Shown here piece after piece: positions 46,850-57,324 of a stretch of 64,000 nucleotides of DNA. The position numbers and the translations under genes were made by a program. The notes under the pieces were generated by a model, which was given only the letters and a program-made list of their open reading frames with translations, did not search any database and was not told the origin of the DNA. Each line of letters opens with the position of its first letter. Positions within the stretch are counted from its first letter, which is position 1. The DNA lies in contig NZ_JAENRR010000012.1 in the NCBI RefSeq assembly GCF_016612505.1, positions 55,763 to 119,762 on the forward strand, given 5' to 3'. This DNA comes from Carboxylicivirga marina (lineage in GTDB: Bacteria > Bacteroidota > Bacteroidia > Bacteroidales > Marinilabiliaceae).

Positions 46850-46888
46850 TAAGGCAGAAAGGTGAATGTTCATTCACCTGCTGCCTTA
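46850..46888 (+). promoter_or_regulatory. Strong intercistronic hairpin in the PUL
   Basis: Two stacked inverted repeats: TAAGGCAG (46850-46857) with its complement at 46881-46888, and AGGTGAATG (46860-46868) with 46871-46879, nearly loopless at the tip. No T-run follows, so it is probably an mRNA-stability, processing or attenuation element that lets SusC/SusD/SGBP genes be expressed above the enzymes downstream. Confidence 0.65.
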
Positions 46889-46983
46889 CTCAATGTGAAT
46901 TAAACTGCTGTAGTTTGATTCTTAGATTTATAATAAGTGCAGGTTATAGTAGTTTAAATATGGTAGAATATAAAAGAAACAAG

Positions 46984-49900
46984 ATGAAGTATATATTTCC
47001 TTTAATTGTTTTAGCCTTAAGTTTTTGTGCGATTAATGCCCAAACACTTAAAACCGATGGTAAGCTAATTAAAACCGATCAGGGAGAAAAAGTAATCTTA
47101 CGCGGTGTTGGCACAGGTAACTGGGTGCTAATGGAAGGGTACATGATGAAAACAGCTGGTGTTGCCGGAACACAGCATGAGTTTCGAGCAAAACTAACTG
47201 AGACGATTGGCAAAACCGTAACAGATGAATTTTTTGAACTGTGGTGGAACAATCATATGACTAAAGCTGATGTGGATTCCATGGCTAAATGGGGCTTTAA
47301 TAGCTTGCGTCTGGCCATGCACTACAACCAGTTTACACCTCCTGTTGAAGATGAAAGCGCCAGCAATCTGAGTACTAAAAATTACACATGGTTTCAAAGT
47401 GGCTTCGAGCGTGTCGACGATGTATTAAGCTGGTGTGAAGCCAATAATATGTATCTGATTCTTGATTTGCATGCGGCACCAGGCGGACAAGGGCGAAATG
47501 CTGATATTAGTGATTATGACGATAGTAAACCATCTTTATGGGAAGATGCGGATAACCGACATAAGATGGTGGCTCTGTGGCGTAAATTAGCCGAACGTTA
47601 TAAAGATGAGCCCTGGATTGGTGGCTATGACCTGTTGAATGAAACGAATTGGAATGAACTCAAGGATAATGGCAATGAAATGCTGTGGAGTTTGCTGGAG
47701 GAATGTACAGATGCCATTCGTGCTACAGGTGATGATCATATTATCTTTTTGGAAGGTAACGACTGGGCTAATAACTACGATGGTTTGCCAGATCCTTTAT
47801 GGGATGATAACCTGGTCATTAGTTTTCATAAATATTGGAATAATGTAGATGCCAATTCACTGGATTGGATAATTGAAAAAAGTGAGCAGTACAATGTGCC
47901 TTTATGGTTGGGGGAGAGTGGTGAGAACTCAAATGTGTGGTATACGCACTTGATTTCCCTTTGTGAAAGCAAAGATATTGGATGGTCGTGGTGGCCGGTG
48001 AAAAAGAATGGTATTAACAATATCATGTATGTTGAAGAGCCGCAGTCCTACAAAAAGCTAATTGATGGCTGGCGCACTAGTGAAACATCAGATGATGTTA
48101 CCGGACAGGCTGCGATCGATGCTGTTAAAGAATGGGCCAATAACCATAAAATTGAAAATGTAACGGTCATGTATGATGTGATTGATGCGATGATACGTCA
48201 GCCACAGACTTATGATACGAAGCCATATAAGTCGCATAAGATTGGCGATAGAACGTGGTTTGCCGATTACGATTTAGGACGCAATGGTTATGCTTATTGG
48301 GATACTGATACGGCTAACCTGAGTCAGGTGACTGATTATACCGATTGGAATACCGGCTGGGCTTATCGTAGTGATGGTGTAGATGTTCAACATTGCACCG
48401 ATACTCAGCAAGATGGTTCTTTTGTGGAGGCGCCTTATAATGTTGGGTGGACCGCTGATAATGAGTGGTTGCAATACACTATTAATAATACGACCGAACA
48501 GTCCTACACACTTAATATTCGTCATGCTGGTAATGCTGCAAAAATTAAGTTAATGGTCAATGGTCTTGATGTGACCTCTGTACTTGAAGTACCATCAACG
48601 GCCAACTACGAAACATGGACCACAACGGCTTTTAACAACATTATTTTGCCGGCAGGAGAGGTGAAAGTGGTGTTTTACTTTGAGCAGGGAGGAGCCAATT
48701 TGAACTTCTTCGAATTTGTAAATCCTCAGGCTATCAGTAATGTCGATTTCAAAGCTTTTTCGGCTGAATCAGACAAGGAAGGCCAGCTTGTTTATTTGAC
48801 ACTTAATAAAGCTGTTGATGCAGGTGCCAGTTTAAGCCTGGGTGAGTTTACCTTAAAAGATAGAGCTAATGAGCCCGTTCAACTAAGTGATGTGCAGGTG
48901 AGTGCTCATAATCCTAAAATATTGGCCTTGACCACAGCGTCCAGGTTTACCTATTTTGATGAATTATCCCTGACTTACAGTGGTACAAGTGTTGTATCAG
49001 GGACACAAGCCCTTGGAAGTTTTAGTGATATGCCTGTGGCTAATAACTTGCCTATGCGCCATGCTGTTCCTGGTAAAATCGAAGCCGAAGATTTTAAGCA
49101 TAATAATGGATTTACGTTTGAGAATTGTTCCGACGAAGGCGGAGGTATGAACTCCTCGTATGCCCGCGAAGGCTATTACCTCGACTATCTGATCTCTGTG
49201 CAAAATACGGCTTACTATGATTTAAGCATGCGTATTGCCTCTGAGAATAATGCGCCAAAAGTATCGATGTGGCTCAGTAAGGACAATGGTGAAACATTTG
49301 AATCTGTAGCGACTATTTCATTGCGAAGTACCGGTGGCTGGAGCACATGGGAAACACAGAATGGTACCTCTCTGTTACTTAATAAGGGTGAATACCATTT
49401 ACGTTTTAAGGTCGAACAACAAGAGCATAATCTTAACTGGTTTGAATTTAAGCAAGTTGGAGCTGTTATCTCTGATGATCTTGACGAAATATTCTCTGCT
49501 ACAAATTTTCAGATATCGTATGTATCCCCATCATGCTATCAATTAGCTGATGGGAATATGACGATTCTTAGTAAAGTAGCACCGCTTACAATAGAATTAA
49601 ACGATGGTAGTACGCATCCGATCAGCCAGGATGTGCCCTACACAATCTCTGACCTGGCAGCAGGGGAATATCAGCTTGTTGCTACATCTGTTAATCTTTA
49701 CGATAGTTATTACAAAGTGGTGCTAAAGGAGGCTGATGCCTTAAAAAGTAAAGCCATATTAAAAGGTAGTACTGTGGCTATTGAGATTGAAGGAGGAGAA
49801 GCGCCATATACCATCGAAGTAAATGGTCAAAGCTATGTGAGCCAGTCATCAAGCCTAAGCTTAAAAAATCTGGCTGCCGGAAACTATACGGCTAACATCA

Positions 49901-50196
49901 TGGACAGTAATCAATGTTCGCAAGATACAGAGCTGTCTTTCACAATTGATGCGATTGATATTTATCCTAACCCGGTTAATGAGGGTGTTATTTATATCAA
50001 TTGTCCCATTTTTGATGATGAACAGGAGTATACACTGGAAGTTTATTCAATTAATGGACAACGTTTGATAGCCAAACAACAGAAGACATTAAATAATCAA
50101 ATGATTTTAAACGTAAGTCAGCTCAAGAGTGGGGCTTACCTTTTAAAAGTTGTCAATGATTATTATTCAGAAACGATCAGCTTTATTGTATCATAA
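46984..50196 (+). CDS. GH5 endo-glycanase with two CBM6-like modules and T9SS domain
   Basis: The ATG at 46984 starts a clean signal peptide (ends INAQ), so I prefer it to the in-frame start 69 bp upstream; the product has 1070 residues. Residues ~30-365 are a GH5 barrel: acid/base E220 in LLNETNW and nucleophile E311 in WLGESGE. A CBM6-like module spans about 430-580 (DNEWLQYTIN, NLNFFEFVNP); a linker Ig-like domain and a second CBM6 at about 695-825 follow (PGKIEAEDF, YYLDYLI, NLNWFEFK). The last ~80 residues are a T9SS sorting domain (IYPNPVNEG, VYSINGQRL, SGAYLLKV). It is exported to the surface and should cut an internal beta-linkage; together with GH3 a beta-glucan is likely, but the subfamily cannot be set by eye. 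Confidence 0.9.
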   Translation: MKYIFPLIVLALSFCAINAQTLKTDGKLIKTDQGEKVILRGVGTGNWVLMEGYMMKTAGVAGTQHEFRAKLTETIGKTVTDEFFELWWNNHMTKADVDSMAKWGFNSLRLAMHYNQFTPPVEDESASNLSTKNYTWFQSGFERVDDVLSWCEANNMYLILDLHAAPGGQGRNADISDYDDSKPSLWEDADNRHKMVALWRKLAERYKDEPWIGGYDLLNETNWNELKDNGNEMLWSLLEECTDAIRATGDDHIIFLEGNDWANNYDGLPDPLWDDNLVISFHKYWNNVDANSLDWIIEKSEQYNVPLWLGESGENSNVWYTHLISLCESKDIGWSWWPVKKNGINNIMYVEEPQSYKKLIDGWRTSETSDDVTGQAAIDAVKEWANNHKIENVTVMYDVIDAMIRQPQTYDTKPYKSHKIGDRTWFADYDLGRNGYAYWDTDTANLSQVTDYTDWNTGWAYRSDGVDVQHCTDTQQDGSFVEAPYNVGWTADNEWLQYTINNTTEQSYTLNIRHAGNAAKIKLMVNGLDVTSVLEVPSTANYETWTTTAFNNIILPAGEVKVVFYFEQGGANLNFFEFVNPQAISNVDFKAFSAESDKEGQLVYLTLNKAVDAGASLSLGEFTLKDRANEPVQLSDVQVSAHNPKILALTTASRFTYFDELSLTYSGTSVVSGTQALGSFSDMPVANNLPMRHAVPGKIEAEDFKHNNGFTFENCSDEGGGMNSSYAREGYYLDYLISVQNTAYYDLSMRIASENNAPKVSMWLSKDNGETFESVATISLRSTGGWSTWETQNGTSLLLNKGEYHLRFKVEQQEHNLNWFEFKQVGAVISDDLDEIFSATNFQISYVSPSCYQLADGNMTILSKVAPLTIELNDGSTHPISQDVPYTISDLAAGEYQLVATSVNLYDSYYKVVLKEADALKSKAILKGSTVAIEIEGGEAPYTIEVNGQSYVSQSSSLSLKNLAAGNYTANIMDSNQCSQDTELSFTIDAIDIYPNPVNEGVIYINCPIFDDEQEYTLEVYSINGQRLIAKQQKTLNNQMILNVSQLKSGAYLLKVVNDYYSETISFIVS

Positions 50197-50217
50197 CAAT
50201 CATTAAAACAAAGAATT

Positions 50218-50877
50218 ATGCAAAAACAATTGATGATATTCGGTTTAATGGTGGTTTTGTTCGCTTGCGAAAAATCAGAAGATGCTAATCTGGCACCCAA
50301 TATACCTGTTATTCTTAATCCCGCCGAAGGTACCACTTGCGAACTTTTAAGACCTTCGTTTACCTGGGAGGCAAGCGACCCCGAAGAAGATGAGCTGACA
50401 TATACCATTTGGTTAGGAACAGAAGAAAATCAGCTTAGTGTAGAAAGCGCCAATTTGCAACACACTCGCTACACGCCTACAGAAAATTTAGCTTTCGGCA
50501 CAATATATTACTGTCAAATAGAGGCACATGATGCTGCAAATAGCACTAAAAGTGAGGTTGTTTCATTTTCAACAACCGGTGAAGGCGAAAGTGGCGTGTT
50601 ACCATCCCGACCTGTCGTTATCGCACCAAAGACCAACATCCTGGCAGGCGATATTGCATTTAGCTGGAATGAATCAACACATGGGGTGGGTACTATTGTT
50701 TACGATTTATATGTGCAACAAGGCGAAGCTTCTGAATTTTCATTACTGGAAGCCGAAATATCGGGTACCGCTTCTACTCATAATATAACTGCAGGCAAGC
50801 TGAGCTGGTATGTTGAAGCAAAGGATAGCAGAGGGCAGGTAGCCAGAAGCAGCACTATCAGCATAACACTGAATTAG
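50218..50877 (+). CDS. FN3-like repeat lipoprotein (glycan-binding candidate)
   Basis: A 219-residue lipoprotein with lipobox LFAC near residue 17. Two fibronectin-III/SusE-like Ig domains follow: residues ~27-120 (NIPVILNPAEGT, FTWEASDPEEDELTYTIWLG, YYCQIEAHDAAN) and ~128-219 (RPVVIAPKTNI, AFSWNESTHGVGTIVYDLYV, LSWYVEAKDSRGQV). It lies between the GH5 and GH3 genes, 22 bp after the former. A surface binding or spacer role is likely; no catalytic motif is present. Confidence 0.75.
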   Translation: MQKQLMIFGLMVVLFACEKSEDANLAPNIPVILNPAEGTTCELLRPSFTWEASDPEEDELTYTIWLGTEENQLSVESANLQHTRYTPTENLAFGTIYYCQIEAHDAANSTKSEVVSFSTTGEGESGVLPSRPVVIAPKTNILAGDIAFSWNESTHGVGTIVYDLYVQQGEASEFSLLEAEISGTASTHNITAGKLSWYVEAKDSRGQVARSSTISITLN

Positions 50878-50959
50878 AAAAAGGCAATTAAATATTATTG
50901 AAAATATCATGCTGCATCAGCGGCAAGAGTCATGTCTATTGAGAATTAATTTTTTACAG

Positions 50960-53278
50960 ATGAAACGAATAAATACTATAATTGCGGTCATAGCCATATG
51001 CCTATCTTTTATAGCTTGTCAGCCCGAAGAACAGACTTCGCCGTATGAGCAGGAAATAGATAAGATATTAGCGCAAATGACTGTTGAAGAGAAAGTGGGG
51101 CAAACAGCTCAATTCACACTTGATGTCATTGGAGAAGGTGAGAATGTTTACTCCAGTCATTTCCCGTTTAAGTTAGACGAAGTGATGCTAAAAGACGTAT
51201 TAGTCAATCGCAAAACGGGTTCCATCCTTAATACAGCCTCCAATACGCCATTAAGTCTAAAAGAATGGCATGCTGTTGTGAGTCGAATTCAGGAAATGGC
51301 AATTGAAACAACGGGTATTCCTGTTATCTATGGTATCGATGCCATACACGGAACTACTTATACACAGAAAGCTACATTCTTACCACAACAAATTGGTCAG
51401 GCAGCTACTTTTAACAGAGCGCTCGTGCACAAAGGAGCTCAGAATACGGCTTACGAAACACGTGCATCAAACCTGCCCTGGAACTTTTCTCCGGTATTGG
51501 ATTTAGGTCGTAATGCGGCGTGGCCACGTATCTGGGAAACATTTGGTGAAGATGTTTACCTGATTTCAGAAATGGGTGAAGAGGTGATAACAGGTTACCA
51601 GGGAGCTAATAAAGAGGAAATTGGACAATACAATGTTGCTGCTTGTCTCAAGCACTATTTAGGCTACGGAACACCGGTAAATGGTAAGGACCGAACGCCT
51701 GCTAATATTCCTTTGCAGGAGCTAATCGAAAAGCACTACGAACCATTTGTAAGAGCCGTTGAGGCTGGTGCCTTAACCGTAATGGTTAATTCAGGTATTG
51801 TCAATGGTGAATCAGTACATGCCAGTTATAATCTGGTGACGAAAATGCTTAAGCAGGATTTAAATTTTGATGGTGTGGTAGTAACCGACTGGCAAGATAT
51901 TAATAACCTTTATGCCCGCGATCGTATTGCTAAAAGTGATAAAGAAGCCATTAAAATTGCCTTTAATGCAGGTATTGATATGGCCATGGTGCCTTATGAT
52001 ACTGCTTATACCTGCCACTTTGTAGAGTTGGTTAACGAAGGGGAGGTATCTATGTCCAGACTGGATGATGCGGTGCGTCGTATTTTGCGCTTAAAGTATC
52101 GTCTTGGCTTATTTGAAAAGCCGGTGTTTGACTATCAGGAATATGAAAAGTTTGCGAGTGATGAGTTTAAGGCTGATGCACGCCTAACAGCCGAAGAGTC
52201 CATCACTCTATTAAAGAATGAGGACAATATTTTACCATTATCTGCTAATCATAAAATCCTTGTAACGGGTCCTAATGCACACTCCTTACGTAGCTTACAA
52301 GGTGGATGGACACTCTCGTGGCAAGGCGAAAAAGTCGAACAGTTTATCGATAACAAGAATACCTTCCTGACCTCCATTAAGAGCCATGCTAAAAATGTGG
52401 TGTATGCAGCAGGTGTATCATATAAGAAAGACGCCTATTGGAAAGAAGAAAGTACAAATATTGCTGAAGCTGTAAAGGCCGCAAAAGGCGTAGATGTTAT
52501 TGTAGCCTGTGTGGGTGAAAATACATATACCGAGAAACCAGGTGACTTAAATGATCTTTCATTATCGCAAAATCAGCAAGATTTAGTAAAAGCATTGGCT
52601 AAAACAGGTAAACCAATTGTATTGGTGCTAAATGAAGGTCGTCCGCGTACCATTCCTAATATTGAGCCTCTGGCAGGAGCCATTGTGCATACTTATCTGC
52701 CGGGTACATTTGGTGGAGAGGTAACAGCTGATATTTTATTTGGTGTGACTAACCCTTCTGGTAAGCTACCTTATACCTATCCAAAGCATCCTAATTCACT
52801 GATGAATTACGATTATAAGCCGGCTGAGAACAGAACGGAGATGGAAGGAGCCTACAATTATGGTGCGGTGCAGGATTTACAGTTTGGTTTTGGACATGGA
52901 CTGAGTTACACCACATTTGAGTATAGTAATTTAAGGGTTGATAAAACCAACTTTACAGCTACTGATGTGTTAACCTTCTCCATTGATGTTACCAATACGG
53001 GACAACGAGCAGGCAAGGAAGCAGTATTGCTTTTTAGCTCAGACTTATATGCCTCTATTACGCCAGATAATCGTCGATTAAGAGGTTTTGAAAAGGTAGA
53101 GCTACAGGTGCAGGAAACGAAAACCGTTGAATTTGAGTTAAAAGCTTCAGATCTGGCTTTTGTTAATCTTAATGGAGAGTGGGTGCTTGAAGAAGGTGAT
53201 TTTAAAGTACAGGTAGGAAGCGAAGTGCTTATGATTCATGCTACTCAGGGAGGCCAATGGGCCAACCCTTTTAGATAG
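50960..53278 (+). CDS. GH3 beta-glucosidase, lipoprotein
   Basis: The ATG at 50960 starts a lipoprotein signal with lipobox FIAC; the frame is open 51 bp further upstream but without a leader. The product has 772 residues: N-terminal TIM barrel (IDAIHGTTY, NLPWNFSPVLDLGRN, ACLKHYLGYG, nucleophile D310 in VVTDWQD), alpha/beta sandwich (ITLLKNEDNILPL, TGPNAHSLRSLQGGW) and a C-terminal FN3-like domain (LSYTTFEYSNL, GKEAVLLF). It should release glucose from the ends of beta-gluco-oligosaccharides imported by SusC/D. The position after the GH5 endo-enzyme fits a complete beta-glucan pathway. A terminator follows the stop. Confidence 0.93.
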   Translation: MKRINTIIAVIAICLSFIACQPEEQTSPYEQEIDKILAQMTVEEKVGQTAQFTLDVIGEGENVYSSHFPFKLDEVMLKDVLVNRKTGSILNTASNTPLSLKEWHAVVSRIQEMAIETTGIPVIYGIDAIHGTTYTQKATFLPQQIGQAATFNRALVHKGAQNTAYETRASNLPWNFSPVLDLGRNAAWPRIWETFGEDVYLISEMGEEVITGYQGANKEEIGQYNVAACLKHYLGYGTPVNGKDRTPANIPLQELIEKHYEPFVRAVEAGALTVMVNSGIVNGESVHASYNLVTKMLKQDLNFDGVVVTDWQDINNLYARDRIAKSDKEAIKIAFNAGIDMAMVPYDTAYTCHFVELVNEGEVSMSRLDDAVRRILRLKYRLGLFEKPVFDYQEYEKFASDEFKADARLTAEESITLLKNEDNILPLSANHKILVTGPNAHSLRSLQGGWTLSWQGEKVEQFIDNKNTFLTSIKSHAKNVVYAAGVSYKKDAYWKEESTNIAEAVKAAKGVDVIVACVGENTYTEKPGDLNDLSLSQNQQDLVKALAKTGKPIVLVLNEGRPRTIPNIEPLAGAIVHTYLPGTFGGEVTADILFGVTNPSGKLPYTYPKHPNSLMNYDYKPAENRTEMEGAYNYGAVQDLQFGFGHGLSYTTFEYSNLRVDKTNFTATDVLTFSIDVTNTGQRAGKEAVLLFSSDLYASITPDNRRLRGFEKVELQVQETKTVEFELKASDLAFVNLNGEWVLEEGDFKVQVGSEVLMIHATQGGQWANPFR

Positions 53279-53988
53279 AACACATACACAAATAGTTACA
53301 CAAGGCAGGGAGTGATGGTTTACACCATTATTTCCTGCCTTTTTTATATTCAAAAATTAGTGAGTTGGTGTTTCTATATTTTTAATCATTATCTATCCAT
53401 TGCCTGTGCCATCAAAATAGCACTTCCTGCCAAACTGAGTGCAATGTAAAGGAATAAGCTAATTGGCTGATTGTCAATTTAAGTTAGACTTACAGTCCAA
53501 GTTGTGAACATTGTAACTTTCCCAATGCGTTGTACTGGGCTTTCTTAAACTGCACTTTATTGCGACATTAATATCAAACACACGATAAATAATCTTCTTT
53601 GTTGGATGCAGAACGATGAAATGCCACCTGTTATCATTTGATTTTGATGTGTTTATCCATTATGGACGCTATCAACCCGTAGTCTTTTAGATTGTCCCTT
53701 TAAAAGCCGAAAAAGTATCTCATTTACTTGATAATAATACTTCATAAGACATGATGAGTTAACGTGTTTGTGAGTTGTGTAAGTATTAGGTATACAGCGT
53801 TATAGTGTTGTTTGTCTATTGTTTGTGCAATACGCTTATTCAACTGTACAGATTAAATAGAGCTTACATATTGGTTTTCCAAATAATGAATGTTTAAAAT
53901 CGTAAAGAGTTGTTAATGTAATTGCATTGTTCAAATATGACAATGACAAATATTTGCAATTACTATACCCTTTTATTAACTAATTAAA
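53279..53988. other. Intergenic region between PUL enzymes and secreted binding protein
   Basis: About 710 bp. It begins with the terminator described separately; the rest is AT-rich with no gene that I can support. The last ~60 bp before the next ATG hold an AATATTTG sequence resembling a -7 box, which suggests a separate promoter for the T9SS protein. Confidence 0.4.
53302..53345 (+). terminator. Terminator after GH3 gene
   Basis: A 17-bp stem with a few G-U pairs (53302-53318 with 53325-53341; outer part AAGGCAGG/CCTGCCTT), a 6-nt loop, and a T-run (53339-53345). It ends the SusC-to-GH3 transcription unit. Confidence 0.8.
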
Positions 53989-55281
53989 ATGAACAACATG
54001 AAAAAATTATTTACTCTATTAACTGTTCTAATGCTATCTATCGGAATGACTTTAGCACAATCATTACCCTTAGATTTTGAATCTGACTATGGTGATAATC
54101 TAATATTTGGAGATGGAGGACAAGGTGAAATTGTTGGTGACCCTGCTGTTGGTGGAAGTCATGGACAGGTACTTAAATATACTGAAAACGGGCCTACAGT
54201 AGCATGGGACCAAGATGGCCCGAAAGATTGGCAGCATGCGAAAATTATATTAGCAGATAATTACATTGATTTAACAGGAGCAAACAAGACTGTAACATTA
54301 GATGTATATACAACTGTGGCTACTGGTGGTTTATTAAAGCTTGAATCTTCCTTAAATGGTGGTGGTGATGTTGAAGTTGGTTTCTCAACCCTAGGTAACG
54401 GATGGGAATCGATTAGTCTAGATTTTTCAACTACTAGTGCAAATGACGAATATCTTCATGTTGTTTTTCTTCCGGGCTACGGCGGTTCTAATGGCATAAC
54501 AGATGAGGTATTTTATTTTGATAATATAACTGGACCTATTGGTTCAGCAACAACACCTGACCCAGTGCCTGTTAATTTGTTGAATGATTTTGATGGTGCC
54601 AGTGTTTGTGCAGTTGTGGAAACGATGGGAGCACCAGCACCTACCTTTAACATTGTAGATGATCCTGCAGGAGGAACTAATCAAGTGTTTGAATTTGTAA
54701 AACCTACAACAAGTGGTTGGAATCACTGGGATAGAATTCATTTTGAACTCAATGAGTCTATTGAGATTATTGGTGGCAAAGCGGCTTTTAGTATTAAAGC
54801 GTATTCACCTGCAATCAAAGGTTTCTTATTAAAAATTGCTGATGATGCTGATTCTGATAATGCACCTAATAAGGCTGAAATATGGCAAGATGTAACGCAG
54901 GTAAATACTTGGGAGACATTAACATATGTATTTACAGGCTTGAGTGATGCTGAATATAAGCATGTTTTTATTTATCCTGCAGGAGGCGATGGTGACTTGA
55001 ATTCATACTTTATTGATGATGTTAAAGGTCCTAATTTAAAATCTGCTACAGCAATAGCTGAAGCGAATGTAGAAAATTTGACTATTTATCCTAACCCGGC
55101 CACGGATATACTTAATATTACTAGTGCAGAAGAAGGAAGCACTATTGAAGTATATGGTATCAATGGTGTGCTGGTAAAACAAGCAATGGTAAGCAATGGT
55201 CTTATCTCAGTTGCTGAATTACAGGATGGTATTTACTTTGTAAAAGTTGGTGATTTAGTTACTAAGTTGGTTAAGAGATAA
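53989..55281 (+). CDS. Secreted two-domain beta-sandwich protein with T9SS sorting domain
   Basis: A 430-residue protein (ATG at 53989; an ATG three codons later is equally possible) with a signal peptide ending TLAQ. Two jelly-roll-like domains follow: residues ~25-190 (LPLDFESDYGDN, ending EVFYFDNITGP) and ~200-350 (LLNDFDGASV, ending SYFIDDVKGPN). Both have the edge motifs of carbohydrate-binding modules, with exposed Trp residues (SGWNHWDRIHF). The last ~75 residues are a T9SS domain (IYPNPATDIL, VYGINGVLVK, DGIYFVKVG). There is no catalytic signature. A released or surface-bound glycan-binding protein for the PUL substrate is the best guess; it has its own terminator and probably its own promoter. 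Confidence 0.8.
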   Translation: MNNMKKLFTLLTVLMLSIGMTLAQSLPLDFESDYGDNLIFGDGGQGEIVGDPAVGGSHGQVLKYTENGPTVAWDQDGPKDWQHAKIILADNYIDLTGANKTVTLDVYTTVATGGLLKLESSLNGGGDVEVGFSTLGNGWESISLDFSTTSANDEYLHVVFLPGYGGSNGITDEVFYFDNITGPIGSATTPDPVPVNLLNDFDGASVCAVVETMGAPAPTFNIVDDPAGGTNQVFEFVKPTTSGWNHWDRIHFELNESIEIIGGKAAFSIKAYSPAIKGFLLKIADDADSDNAPNKAEIWQDVTQVNTWETLTYVFTGLSDAEYKHVFIYPAGGDGDLNSYFIDDVKGPNLKSATAIAEANVENLTIYPNPATDILNITSAEEGSTIEVYGINGVLVKQAMVSNGLISVAELQDGIYFVKVGDLVTKLVKR

Positions 55282-55299
55282 TTAACAATAAGTGATGTT

Positions 55300-55336
55300 A
55301 AAGGGGATAATTTCTAAGCGAAGTTATCCCCTTTTT
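55300..55336 (+). terminator. Terminator after secreted binding protein
   Basis: A perfect 11-bp stem (AAAGGGGATAA at 55300-55310 with 55324-55334), a 13-nt loop and a T-run, 18 bp after the stop codon. Confidence 0.85.
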
Positions 55337-55533
55337 ATATGCGATTTTTCAACATCATGTTAATCAGCTCTTCCCTTTGCTATTGAAAGTAAGGGGAAGT
55401 ACCACACCGTTCGGGGTGGGGATGGGGATTTAAAATGGCTTGCAATGATTCGTAAGTCCAAATGTAAACGAGTCCTGTTATTGGATACACTTTTTTTGTT
55501 CTATATTTCGCTCCAGATAATTCACTCCTTTTA

Positions 55534-55851
55534 TCAATCTGATACCTTTTGCTTTATGACCAATAACTTTAAGGATGCGTTGCCCTTGTTTTCCCAACTT
55601 CTTTCCAGGTCTTTGTCGACATGAATAATATCTCCGGTATTAGCAATTATTTCTTCGTTGGATAGGATAAGTGTTCCGCTTCCTGAACTAACATAAAAGG
55701 TGACATCAATAGGTAGGGCATGGGCCGGTACAATACCACTTGCGTCAATATGTAATTCAACAATATCATTTTGATTGGTTGAGGCCAGTAAATACCCCGT
55801 GGTTATCTCGCTATCGAGTACCTTGGTTTTGTTTGAGTACTTGTAGTGCAT
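55534..55851 (-). CDS. Small cupin-domain protein
   Basis: A 105-residue single-domain cupin without signal peptide. The beta-barrel pattern is visible: IVELHIDASGIVPAHALPIDVTFYVSSGSGTLIL, in which only one His (residue ~45) remains of the usual metal triad, and the second motif GDIIHVDKDLERSW with one His. Metal binding is therefore uncertain and a small-ligand sensor or enzyme role is equally possible. It is convergent to the T9SS protein gene and borders the repeat cluster. Confidence 0.75.
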   Translation of the reverse strand: MHYKYSNKTKVLDSEITTGYLLASTNQNDIVELHIDASGIVPAHALPIDVTFYVSSGSGTLILSNEEIIANTGDIIHVDKDLERSWENKGNASLKLLVIKQKVSD

Positions 55852-56067
55852 AGTGAACTTTTTTGTAAATATACATGAAGACTTTATATATTTTCTGATT
55901 GTCTAGATGTGCAAATCGGGGAGTTAACTTGTGTTGATTCATTAAATGAATGGGGCAGGGGCGATAATAGGTTTTAATTGATTGCAATGACAAAAGGCAT
56001 TCGCTTAAACGATGAATTTTCATTTCCTAGTTTGCTTATATTTTTGTCCTCAAGCCGGACAGGCTCA

Positions 56068-56093
56068 TCCTTTCTCCTGCAGTCGAGAAAGGA
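56068..56093. repeat. Hairpin, CTRCAGTC-loop family, copy 1
   Basis: A 9-bp perfect stem (TCCTTTCTC at 56068-56076 with 56085-56093) around the loop CTGCAGTC. The copy at 57853-57882 has a different outer stem. Confidence 0.65.
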
Positions 56094-56484
56094 CGCAAAG
56101 AGTCCGCTGACTGCAGCACTCACTTACCCACTAATATTTCCTTACAGGGAAGATTTAATGATTCTCAATTCATGCTCCAAATCTTCCGTTCTTCCACTCA
56201 ATAAGTGGGGCCCAAGTTGCGTTGCTGATGTCAGGCCTCCTGTAAACTCAATGGGTTCTTGGGTGGTGCGTTGGCCTGTCGGAAAGGGAAGGCCAGTGAT
56301 GGAGTGAATTATTTCTTCTTGTAATAATTCAATGAAGGGGCTTGCCTTTATGTTTGCAAAACATCTTACTTCATTAGAATTATTGAGAAGAGAAAAGAGC
56401 GGGAGGGTATTCTTTCCGGCTAGTCCCGACATCGATTTTGTAGGATTTTAGCATAAAAATCCACAAAAATCATGAGCGGGATTG

Positions 56485-56509
56485 TTCCTTTTGGGCAATG
56501 CAAAAGGAA
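56485..56509. repeat. Hairpin, GCAATG-loop family, copy 1
   Basis: A 9-bp perfect stem (TTCCTTTTG, 56485-56493 with 56501-56509) around loop GGCAATG. Confidence 0.65.
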
Positions 56510-57270
56510 GTAATAATTGGCGCTTCGCCCAAACCAGAGTTATTTTTTCCAGCAGGTGAAAAACTAACGAAAAACCCCACTGACGGCAGCACTCGATGAC
56601 CTTTCTAATCTTATTCACTGAATTAAAAGAACTCCCCCGATTATCATCGGTCTCAAACAGCTTTTAATTCTACGCTCACTTCGATTGAAAGGTGCCCATC
56701 TACGTTGCCGATGTCAGAACCCTTGGAAATTATCGTCTTTTCATTCACCACTCGAAACAAGGTTTCGAATCATTGAAAGGAAGTGATAAGAGTGGATATT
56801 GCGAATTGGAACAAAGTGGAAATCGTGAATACATAAAAACAAAAACAAATGAACAAATGTGGCTTCGACAAAGGAGAAGGGAAGCCTGCAGCAATAAATC
56901 CAACTCTGATGCGCAGCAATCACCTCTTTCAATAAGGTTTTTGTTTCCCGTTTTTCTAAAAAATGGGAATGCCTTCCCGGCACCAGGGAGTTGAAGGTAT
57001 TATTCATAAAACAGCAGTAATTATATACAGTTTTTAATTCTACGTTCACTTCGCTTGAAAGGTACCCATTTACGTTGCTGATGTCAGTCCCCTTGGATAT
57101 TCATTGGGATTTTTGGATGGCGTGTAGGCCGTGCCGGAAAGTGGAGGCCAGTGCTGGAGTGAAAAACTAATTTCGTGATACTTCTTAAAAGGAGCTTGCT
57201 TTTGCCTTTGATAAAAGGCTTTACTTTTAATAGATATATAGAAATTAGTTTGAGCGCGAGGGACATTTTG

Positions 57271-57324
57271 CCAGACTAGAATTTTTCTGCCTTTTGTGGC
57301 AATGACAAAAGGCAACCAGTCTGG
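57271..57324. repeat. Hairpin, GCAATG-loop family, copy 2, with outer stem
   Basis: The inner stem is 10 bp (TGCCTTTTGT, 57288-57297 with 57305-57314) around loop GGCAATG, identical to copy 1's loop. An outer 7-bp stem (CCAGACT, 57271-57277 with 57318-57324) extends it. Confidence 0.65.
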
